The translations under genes and the position numbers were made by a program. DNA of 5,830 bases from Candidatus Acetothermia bacterium (GTDB lineage: Bacteria > Bipolaricaulota > Bipolaricaulia > RBG-16-55-9 > JANLFV01), in contig JAPWVC010000080.1 of the NCBI GenBank assembly GCA_028275195.1, positions 1-5,830 on the forward strand, given 5' to 3'. A model generated the notes under the pieces. It did not search any database, was not told where the DNA came from, and was given only the letters and a program-made list of their open reading frames with translations. Numbering within the stretch: the first letter of the stretch is position 1; every line of letters starts with the position of its first letter. This document shows positions 1 through 5,586 of the stretch, in pieces.

Positions 1-1037
1 GAGGGGAGGACATTCCCCTTAGCGATGGCCACGGCGATGCAGTAAGGGAGGGAGTGGTCGGCCGTCTCCTTGGTCGTCGGGCGGTATTTGCTGGGGTCGG
101 AGAGGATGTCCGCCCCGCGGGTGGTGGTCTGGACGAGGACCTCCTTCACCTCGCGGGGGGCGATCTTCTGCTCATGGACCAGCTCGAGCGTCGCCGTGAT
201 CGGCTGGTGGGTGAGCGCCTCGGTCGGGAAGGCCTTGTAGCCGCACTCGGTGATCAAGAACCGCTCGCCCAGGCCATCGAGGAGGGCCTGGGGCTCCCAT
301 TTGACATTCGAGATGGTCTGGAAGAGCCCTTCCTTCCCCTCGAAGACCTCCTCCGGGCCGGTGTAGCCCTCCGCGGCGAGCATCGCGGCGCGGACCCCGG
401 CCTCGACGGCCATGGGGTCGGCCGTATTCTTCATGTTCGTGAGGTGGCCGGCCACGACGCCCCCGAGGGTGAAGTGGCTCGAGCCGCTGATCCCCACGGC
501 TGCGACCAATTGGTCCTCATCCAAGCCGAGCATCCGTCCGGCCACGAGCGGGCTCACAAACTGCGTGAGGGAGGCATGGTGCCAGCCGACCTCGCGGATC
601 CCGGGGTGAGCGGCCAGGCACATCCGCATCTCCAGCTCATAGGCCAGGACGATCCCCACGATCAGCTCCTTCCCCGAGAGGCCCTTGAATTCCGCCGGGG
701 CGAGCGCGGCGGGAATAATATCTGAGGGGTGGGAGGGGTCCTGCTTCCAGTAGATGTCGTTGTAATCCAAGGCGCGAATGAGGAGGGAATTCATGAGCGC
801 GGCGTTGGGGAGGTTCGTCTTGGTCCCATAGCCGATGATGGTCGCCTGCCTCCGGCCGCCCAGCGCGCGGATGTAGCGGTAGGCCGCCCGCATGTCCGGG
901 AGGGCGAGGGCCGCCAGGGCGCAGCCGAGGCTGTCCAAGAGGAACCGCTTGGCCTCCCGCCTCGCGCGCTCGGGGATCGCCTCATACTTCAAGTCGAGGG
1001 CGAACTTTGCCAACTTCCGGCTGATCGAATCCATCAT
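1..1037 (-). CDS. MmgE/PrpD family protein (2-methylcitrate/citrate dehydratase or cis-aconitate decarboxylase type), 3' end cut by window edge
   Basis: My own translation of the minus strand is open from ATG at 1037 to the window edge: 345 residues with no stop. Family members are usually about 450-480 residues, so roughly the last quarter is missing. Family signatures appear in order: an N-terminal helical segment (residues 9-47) ending in LLDSLGCALA; LDYNDIYW followed by SHPSDIIPA around D91-P109 (D91, H103 are candidate active-site residues); NMKNTADP (K203) leading to GYTGP (224-228); YKAFPTE (K268) with H277; and ETADHSLPY (324-332). Family enzymes dehydrate 2-methylcitrate or citrate, or decarboxylate cis-aconitate, in the cytosol; which reaction applies here cannot be read from sequence. 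The start overlaps the stop of the ACL large subunit. A GGGAGGTG ribosome site at 1040-1047 suits the second ATG (1034, TGATG overlap) better than the first. The family call is firm; the substrate is inference. Confidence 0.9.
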   Translation of the reverse strand, partial: MMDSISRKLAKFALDLKYEAIPERARREAKRFLLDSLGCALAALALPDMRAAYRYIRALGGRRQATIIGYGTKTNLPNAALMNSLLIRALDYNDIYWKQDPSHPSDIIPAALAPAEFKGLSGKELIVGIVLAYELEMRMCLAAHPGIREVGWHHASLTQFVSPLVAGRMLGLDEDQLVAAVGISGSSHFTLGGVVAGHLTNMKNTADPMAVEAGVRAAMLAAEGYTGPEEVFEGKEGLFQTISNVKWEPQALLDGLGERFLITECGYKAFPTEALTHQPITATLELVHEQKIAPREVKEVLVQTTTRGADILSDPSKYRPTTKETADHSLPYCIAVAIAKGNVLP

Positions 1038-3178
1038 GGCACCTCCCGTGCCGGCGGGCCTTTATAGACCGCCTGCTCGAAGTTGATCCGCCGCATCTCC
1101 GGCTGGGAGGCGACCTCCTCGAAGTAGTGGGCCGAGAGGCCCGCGACCCTCCCCCAGATGAACAAGGCTTTAGCGATTATGGGATCTAAACCCATGTCGG
1201 CCACGATCGCCCCGATCACCCCGTCGACATTGATCGGGAGGTCCATCCCTCGGACCTGCTTGAAGGCCCGGGTGACGACCTTCGAGGCCGCGACATTCTC
1301 ACCGGCCACGCCGGCCTCTTCCGCTAATCGCCAGAGGGCATCCCTCCTCGGGTCCTGGGTGTGGATCCGGTGGCCCAGGCCCTCGATCCTCCGCCCGGCC
1401 TTGATATATTCCGCGATCAGCCCCTTAGCTGCCTCCTCGAGCTCCAGGCCCTCGCGCCTGGCGCGGGCGACGCACTCCTTAAAGAATTCGGCGGCCTTGG
1501 CCCCGGCACCACCGTGGACATCGGTGATCGCCCCGACCCCGGCGGCCACGGCCACCTCGTAGGCGGCCCTGGTGGAGGCCAGGATCAGGGTGGCCTGGGC
1601 TGAAGGGGGCGTGACCCCGTGGTCCACCGAGGCCACGGCCATCGCCTCGAGGAGCCCGGCCCACCGGGGGTCGAACTCCGTCCGGCCGGTGATCGTCCGG
1701 TAGATCGCCTCGGTGAAGCTCGCTCTCGCGGGGAGCCCCTCGAGCGCGGAGGCCGTGCCCAGGATCGTGGCCAGATGCTTGCCGACCCGGCCTAAGGCGA
1801 AGGCCGTCTTCAATGCTGGGCCTCGGCTCCCCTTTGTGGGGAAGGCCGCGAGCTCCCTATCGAGGAGGAGGGCCCGCGCGAGGGCCTTAGAGAGGTCCTC
1901 CTCTCCGAGCCTGCCCCCGCTCGAGCTTGGGGCTCTGGCCCCCTCCAGGGCCAGGGCCTCGAGCTCTTTCAGGGCCTCGGGCGAGGGGAGCTCGCCCCGG
2001 ACGAGGAGGTGGGCCACCTCCAAGAGGCTCTTCCTTCCGATGAGCTGCTGCAAGGGGTAGCCGGAGATGAGGATATTGTTCGGCTCGATCTTCGTGATCA
2101 AGGTCCCCCAGCTCGGGGGCTTGGGCTTGGCCTCCCAGATGGTCCGCATCTTCTCGTAGTAGCGGGCGGTATCGAAGTATGTCCGGCGGAGCCTCCCCTT
2201 CACGGCCTCGATCAGGTCATACTGGGAGTTCACCACGGTCACCCCCGCCCGCGCGAGGGCCGCCTTCTTGGAGTGGAAGGTCCCGTATTCCTGGCCGGGG
2301 GCCACGATCGCACCGGCATGGCCCATCGTCTTCCCCTCGGGGGCCCTCGCCCCGGAGATGAGCGCGACGATGGGCTTGGGATAACGCTCGGGATGCGCCA
2401 GGATATCCTCGGCCAGCCGCTCCTCCTGGATCCCTCCGATCTCACCAGCGATCACCACCAGGTCAGTATGGGGGTGGCTCATCACCAGTGGGACCAGGTC
2501 CACGAAAGTTGATCCTATCGCCGCGTCCCCGCCGATCCCGATCACCCCGTTCTGGGCGATCCCGGCCATAGCTAATGCATCTGAAAGATGATAGAGGATC
2601 GCCCCGCTGCGGGAGATGATCGTCACTCCCTTCGGGCCGAGCTTCCCCGGGGAAGGCTCCTCAGGATAGAAGACATCGGGGAGCATCCCAATCTTCACCC
2701 GCTCGGGGGGGAAGATCGCCCCCGGGGAGTTCCCCCCGATGAGGATCGTTTTATTCTTCCTGGCCGCGACGATGATGTCCCGCATATCGCGCAAGGGGAT
2801 CCCCTCGGTGATGAGGGCGATGAAGGGTATTCCGGCCGAGATGGCCTCGATTGTAGCGTCCCTCGCGGTCGCGTAGTGGCGCCAGACGCTGGCGGCGGCG
2901 ATGTAGGGGTGCTCCTGGAGGCATTCAGCCACGGTATCGTAGACGGGGATCGTCTCATGGACTCGCGTCCCGCCCCGGCCAGGTGCGACCGCGGCGGTGA
3001 TCTTGGTCCCGAACTCCTGCATCAGGCCGGCATGGCGGGTCCCCTGGGCCCCCAGCCCGATGACGATCGTCTCGACCTCGCCGGTCTCCCTGATGTGCCG
3101 GGCCAGGTCCGGCCGGACTTGCTCGATCAGGTGGCAGAGGAGCCCCTCGCCCGCGGGGATCCGCTCCATCACTTCCAT
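1034..3178 (-). CDS. aclA: ATP-citrate lyase large subunit: SucD-like citryl-CoA synthetase module fused to citrate-synthase-like citryl-CoA lyase module
   Basis: 714 residues from the first ATG. An alternative ATG at residue 4 (3169) overlaps the upstream stop as TGATG and has AGGG about 9 nt upstream, so it may be the real start (711 aa). Residues 1 to about 330 match the succinyl-CoA synthetase alpha fold: CoA-binding GLGAQGTRH (41-49), ITEGIP (123-128), SRSGAI (189-194), GIGGD (214-218), GEIGG (245-249), and GHAGA (286-290) with H287 as the phosphohistidine. Residues from about 365 to 714 match citrate synthase: an ISGYPLQQLIGR start (371-382), DHG with H520, GLGHR with H603, and NVDG with D652, together the His-His-Asp catalytic set. 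With the ATP-grasp partner it should convert citrate, ATP and CoA to acetyl-CoA and oxaloacetate. The symbol follows Chlorobium usage. It is longer than the roughly 610-residue Chlorobium AclA because the synthase-like half keeps extra helices (about 398-515). A 2-methylcitryl substrate is a possible alternative. Confidence 0.9.
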   Translation of the reverse strand: MEVMERIPAGEGLLCHLIEQVRPDLARHIRETGEVETIVIGLGAQGTRHAGLMQEFGTKITAAVAPGRGGTRVHETIPVYDTVAECLQEHPYIAAASVWRHYATARDATIEAISAGIPFIALITEGIPLRDMRDIIVAARKNKTILIGGNSPGAIFPPERVKIGMLPDVFYPEEPSPGKLGPKGVTIISRSGAILYHLSDALAMAGIAQNGVIGIGGDAAIGSTFVDLVPLVMSHPHTDLVVIAGEIGGIQEERLAEDILAHPERYPKPIVALISGARAPEGKTMGHAGAIVAPGQEYGTFHSKKAALARAGVTVVNSQYDLIEAVKGRLRRTYFDTARYYEKMRTIWEAKPKPPSWGTLITKIEPNNILISGYPLQQLIGRKSLLEVAHLLVRGELPSPEALKELEALALEGARAPSSSGGRLGEEDLSKALARALLLDRELAAFPTKGSRGPALKTAFALGRVGKHLATILGTASALEGLPARASFTEAIYRTITGRTEFDPRWAGLLEAMAVASVDHGVTPPSAQATLILASTRAAYEVAVAAGVGAITDVHGGAGAKAAEFFKECVARARREGLELEEAAKGLIAEYIKAGRRIEGLGHRIHTQDPRRDALWRLAEEAGVAGENVAASKVVTRAFKQVRGMDLPINVDGVIGAIVADMGLDPIIAKALFIWGRVAGLSAHYFEEVASQPEMRRINFEQAVYKGPPAREVP
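1040..1047 (-). promoter_or_regulatory. Shine-Dalgarno GGGAGGTG for the MmgE/PrpD gene
   Basis: The site lies in the final codons of the ACL large subunit. It is 2 nt from the first ATG (1037) and 5 nt from the second (1034). The second spacing equals that of the Cys-rich gene's site, so translation may begin at 1034 with a one-base TGATG overlap. Confidence 0.6.
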
Positions 3179-4449
3179 CCCTTGGCAGCGAAGGCCCGGC
3201 TGAGCCCCTCCTTGATGACCTCGGCCATGATCTTCTGGTTCCCGACGATGATCTCCATCTCCTTCAGGGCTTCGGGGGTCTCCTCCTTGGCCCTCTCCAA
3301 GAAGTCCCGTGCGCTGGGGAGGTCGGTCCCTACCATCCTCCCGTAGACGGGGACGACCCTCTTCCCCTGGGCATGGCGCTCCCTCAGGGCCTGGACGAGC
3401 CCGCGGATGAAGATGTCGCAGCTCGAGATCCCCCCGAACCTGGAGGTGATGATCAGGTCCACTCGAGGGTCGTCCATCAGGAGGTGGAACATCTCCGCCA
3501 TCTGCTCCTGGGTCGGCCCGCCACCGGAGTCCATGAAGTTGAAGGGCACGACCCTCCCGCCGAAGAACCTCTCCCCGATGTTGGCCACCTCGTCGATCGA
3601 GAAGATCCCGTAGCCCGCCCCGCCGGGGACGAGCCCGACATAGATCTTTTCCGGATCTTTCGGGGCCTCCGGGGGGAGGAGGTCCAGATACTTGAACCCC
3701 GCGGCCTGGGCCCGCCGCTCATTCGGGGTCGGCTCGGCCACATCGTGCCGTCTCCCGGAAATGCCTAACTCCTCGAGGAGCTTGGCCTGGCGGAAGAGGG
3801 CGTTCTCGTCCAGGACGATCTTGGCGTCCGCGGCCACCGGCCCCTTCGGGGTCAGCAAGAGAGGGTTAATCTCGCAGACCTTGGCGTCGATGGCCTGATA
3901 GAGGGCGTAGAGCTTGGAGATGATCTCGGCCAAGGTCTCGACGGCCGAGGCAGCTTGCCCCAGGTCTTCCGCCAGCCTGCTCGCCAGCCCTCGAGCCAGC
4001 TCGGCGGGGAGCTCGGGCTCATTCTCCAGGAGCTCGAGCTTGTGGATCGCCTCCGGGCGGTCACGCGCGACCTCCTCGATCTCCACGCCGCCGAAGGCGC
4101 TGGCGAGCACGACATTGTTGAAGGTCGCGGGGTCCATCGTCACGCCGATGTAGCAGGCCGCGTCCGCCTCGAGGGCCTCTTCTAAGAGGATCGCCTCCAC
4201 GGGGTAGCCCTTGATCCTGAGCTGGAAGATCTCCCTAGCCTCGGCTCTGGCCTCCCTGGCATTTTCGGCCCGCTTGATCCCCCCAGCCTTACCCCGGCCA
4301 CCGACCAAGACCAGGGCCTTGAGCATCAGTGGGAACTCGAGCTCGAGCCGAGCGAGCTCCTCCGGGGAGTGGATCACCCCGAACTGCTTGGGGACCGGGA
4401 GCCCCCGCCTTTGGAAGACTCGCTTGGCCTCATGCTCGTAGAGCCTCAT
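3169..4449 (-). CDS. aclB: ATP-citrate lyase small subunit: SucC-like ATP-grasp citryl-CoA synthetase beta chain
   Basis: 426 residues starting at MRLYEHEAKR, which aligns with the usual start of SucC-type proteins. A GGGGAG ribosome site at 4453-4458 supports this ATG over a longer in-frame ATG at 4527 that would lie deep in the preceding gene. The N-terminal ATP-grasp domain shows GGRGKAGG (50-57), EINPL (193-197) and DAKI (208-211). The C-terminal CoA-ligase domain shows a GGAGYG loop (276-281), NFMDSGGGPT (304-313) and RFGGISSCD (337-345), the counterparts of the phosphate-binding and subunit-contact segments of succinyl-CoA synthetase beta. Family knowledge: this chain binds ATP and citrate and transfers phosphate through the histidine of the partner subunit. 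Taken alone it could be called a succinate-CoA ligase beta chain. The adjoining gene, with SucD-like and citrate-synthase-like modules, makes ATP-citrate lyase the better call. It overlaps the upstream gene by about 20 nt and the downstream gene by 1-10 nt. Confidence 0.88.
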   Translation of the reverse strand: MRLYEHEAKRVFQRRGLPVPKQFGVIHSPEELARLELEFPLMLKALVLVGGRGKAGGIKRAENAREARAEAREIFQLRIKGYPVEAILLEEALEADAACYIGVTMDPATFNNVVLASAFGGVEIEEVARDRPEAIHKLELLENEPELPAELARGLASRLAEDLGQAASAVETLAEIISKLYALYQAIDAKVCEINPLLLTPKGPVAADAKIVLDENALFRQAKLLEELGISGRRHDVAEPTPNERRAQAAGFKYLDLLPPEAPKDPEKIYVGLVPGGAGYGIFSIDEVANIGERFFGGRVVPFNFMDSGGGPTQEQMAEMFHLLMDDPRVDLIITSRFGGISSCDIFIRGLVQALRERHAQGKRVVPVYGRMVGTDLPSARDFLERAKEETPEALKEMEIIVGNQKIMAEVIKEGLSRAFAAKGWK

Positions 4450-4837
4450 TTTCTCCCCTTTTGTGCCCTTTGAAGTATATTGTAGCAGGGCAGCCGAGGC
4501 AATCCTTATAGGAAGGGCACCTATCACAACGGGCCCCGCAGGGGGCTTCCGCTAGCCGTGGCTCCGGGAGCTTCTCTTTCAAGGATCGGGGCGGGGTGAG
4601 GCCCTCCACGAAGAAGACCCTTGCCCTCTCCAGGCTGAAGGTGTCCTTCGGAGCCTTTTCAACGAACTCTAGCCACCATCGCTGCTCCTCGGGGATGAAG
4701 AAAACGAAATTGACCAGCTTATCCAAGGCGGCGAGCTGGGCGCAGTAGGGACAATCTCTAAATGTGGTCGCAATCCTTTCAGCCTCGGCTTGATCCCTGG
4801 CCTCGCCGATAACGATGCCACAAAGTGGTGTCCTCAT
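4430..4837 (-). CDS. Small Cys-rich protein with C-terminal DUF3795-like cysteine cluster; function unknown
   Basis: 135 residues. The C-terminal part has CGARCDRCPSYKDCLGCP (C100, C104, C107, C113, C116), which resembles the cysteine pattern of DUF3795 proteins and probably binds zinc or an iron-sulphur cluster. A second CPYC pair (C29, C32) and a lone C6 lie in the N-terminal half, which I do not recognise; it has an amphipathic middle with a WW pair near residue 54. No signal peptide or membrane segment is visible, so it is likely cytosolic. The ATG lies one base after the stop of the HD gene, and a strong GGGAGGAGG site (4843-4851) in that gene's tail drives it, so the two are probably translationally coupled. 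Its 3' end overlaps the start of the ACL small subunit. A metal-binding accessory or regulatory role beside ACL is inference only. Confidence 0.8.
   Translation of the reverse strand: MRTPLCGIVIGEARDQAEAERIATTFRDCPYCAQLAALDKLVNFVFFIPEEQRWWLEFVEKAPKDTFSLERARVFFVEGLTPPRSLKEKLPEPRLAEAPCGARCDRCPSYKDCLGCPATIYFKGHKRGENEALRA
4453..4458 (-). promoter_or_regulatory. Shine-Dalgarno GGGGAG for the ACL small subunit
   Basis: A purine-rich AAAAGGGGAGAAAATG run places GGGGAG 3 nt (GGGGAGA, 2 nt) before the ATG at 4449. It supports this start rather than the in-frame ATG at 4527, which has no such site and would add residues unlike the family. Confidence 0.55.
4470..4486 (-). promoter_or_regulatory. Possible internal promoter element (AT-rich, TATA-like) before the ACL genes
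   Basis: On the minus strand CTACAATATACTTC is an AT-rich island in GC-rich surroundings, some 20-35 nt before the ACL small-subunit ATG; a second TATAAGG lies at 4504-4510. Either could be an archaeal TATA box or a bacterial -10 element giving the ACL genes their own transcript. Both lie inside the 3' end of the Cys-rich gene, so the bias may be coding. Weak evidence. Confidence 0.2.
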
Positions 4838-4838
4838 T

Positions 4839-5372
4839 TCATCCTCCTCCCTTCCCCTTGGCGATCTCGAAGTCGATGAAGTCGCAGTGGTGGATCAAGA
4901 TGGCCTCGGGGGTCCTCTTAAGTTTTTCTCCTTCCTCGGAGTGGGCCAGCACGATATGGGCCACCTCCAGCGGGAGGCCGGCCTCCAGGGCCAAGGCGAA
5001 ACCGGAGACGGGGTGGCGGACGAGCTCCCCGGCCCGCGACTTCCGGCAAGCCTCGGCTTGAGCTTCATATTCCAGGAGCTTACCCACATCGTGGAGCAGG
5101 CCCCCGGCGATGACATAGTCTAGGTTCAGGTCGTCGCGCTCGCGGGCCACGGCCAAGGCCATCCTCGTGACTCTCCTCGTATGCTCCAGCAGGGAGGTCT
5201 TCGTGGGGATGAGCAGGGTGAAGGGGATCCTTTCCAGATCGGCGGCCTCCCAGCCCCCCCGCTCGAGGGCCAGCTCCCAGGTCTTGAGGACTCCCTCGCG
5301 GAGCTTGGGGTCCTGGATCTCCTTCACCTCAGGAAGTAGCTCTTCAACCTGGGCTCTCAGCCTAGAGTTCAA
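4839..5372 (-). CDS. HD-domain metal-dependent phosphohydrolase
   Basis: From the TTG at 5372 the product is 177 residues; a longer ATG at 5414 (191 aa) is also in frame but would run 53 nt into hicA. TTG is preferred because GGGAGGAG (5377-5384) lies about 4 nt upstream and because residues before it look like read-through of the hicA end. In the 177-aa numbering the HD pattern is H64 (LLEHTRRV), H94-D95 (GGLLHDVGKLLEY), H120 (VRHPVSG), H144 (VLAHSEE) and D164 (IHHCDFIDFE), a complete metal-ligand set for an HD hydrolase. The N-terminal 50 residues are helical and charged. HD enzymes cleave phosphoester bonds in nucleotides, cyclic nucleotides or other small molecules; the substrate here cannot be told. 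It sits between HicA and the Cys-rich protein in a chain of coupled genes. Confidence 0.85.
   Translation of the reverse strand: MNSRLRAQVEELLPEVKEIQDPKLREGVLKTWELALERGGWEAADLERIPFTLLIPTKTSLLEHTRRVTRMALAVARERDDLNLDYVIAGGLLHDVGKLLEYEAQAEACRKSRAGELVRHPVSGFALALEAGLPLEVAHIVLAHSEEGEKLKRTPEAILIHHCDFIDFEIAKGKGGG
4843..4851 (-). promoter_or_regulatory. Shine-Dalgarno GGGAGGAGG for the Cys-rich gene
   Basis: The site is embedded in the glycine codons that end the HD gene, 5 nt before the ATG at 4837. The HD stop codon TGA lies between site and start, so terminating ribosomes can reinitiate directly. It is one of the strongest ribosome sites in the window. Confidence 0.7.
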
Positions 5373-5586
5373 GCCACTCCTCCCGCGATATGCCCAATTC
5401 GGCGATGATTTCACGAATCAAACCGATGCTGACATCCCTTCCCTTATGCATCGGGATGGGAATGATCTTCCCGGTCTTGGGATGGACCATCCTTATGTGT
5501 TTCCCTCCGGAGATCGGGCCAACAAGGCCAAGCTGCCGCAACTTACGGATCACCTCTTCAGGCTTGAGAGGCCTTAACCTCGACAT
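5362..5586 (-). CDS. hicA: HicA-family mRNA interferase toxin
   Basis: 74 residues, starting MSRLRPLKPEEVIRKLRQLG, the usual HicA N-terminus. The core has GPISGGKHIRM with H30 as the expected catalytic histidine of the double-stranded-RNA-binding-like fold, then IPIPMHKGRDVSIGL and a C-terminal IIAELGISREEWLE helix, all typical of the family. Family knowledge: HicA cleaves mRNA and is neutralised by HicB. Length is normal and no key residue is missing. The ATG at 5586 lies inside the last 29 nt of hicB with no good ribosome site (only AAGG touching the ATG), so translation probably depends on ribosomes finishing hicB. A longer in-frame ATG at 5745 is rejected because it reads antisense-like residues inside hicB. 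Its 3' end overlaps the likely start of the HD gene. Confidence 0.93.
   Translation of the reverse strand: MSRLRPLKPEEVIRKLRQLGLVGPISGGKHIRMVHPKTGKIIPIPMHKGRDVSIGLIREIIAELGISREEWLEL
5377..5384 (-). promoter_or_regulatory. Shine-Dalgarno GGGAGGAG for the HD gene, deciding its TTG start
   Basis: Read on the minus strand, GGGAGGAG ends 4 nt before the TTG at 5372-5370 and lies within the last codons of hicA. No comparable site lies before the ATG at 5414. The placement favours the TTG start and coupling with hicA translation. Confidence 0.6.

Noticed and set aside
54..725. 223-aa plus-strand ORF
   Set aside because: It lies entirely antisense to the MmgE/PrpD gene, which shows clear family motifs. 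The product is rich in Gly, Arg, Asp and Leu with no recognisable motif, as expected of an antisense frame in GC-rich coding DNA.
2009..2512. 167-aa plus-strand ORF
   Set aside because: It is antisense to the SucD-like half of the ACL large subunit, with His/Gly/Pro-rich composition and no family resemblance.
2588..3346. 252-aa plus-strand ORF
   Set aside because: It is antisense across the junction of the two ACL genes, its composition is dominated by Asp, Gly, Pro and Arg, and it has no domain. Both opposing genes are strongly supported.
3169..4449. Succinyl-CoA synthetase beta subunit (sucC) as the call
   Set aside because: The motifs alone would allow it, but the partner gene is a SucD-citrate synthase fusion, which points to citrate as substrate.
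4450..4527. N-terminal extension of the ACL small subunit from ATG at 4527
   Set aside because: The extra 26 residues are unlike the family, whose start is at MRLYEHEAK, and they overlap the Cys cluster of the preceding gene. The ribosome site favours 4449.
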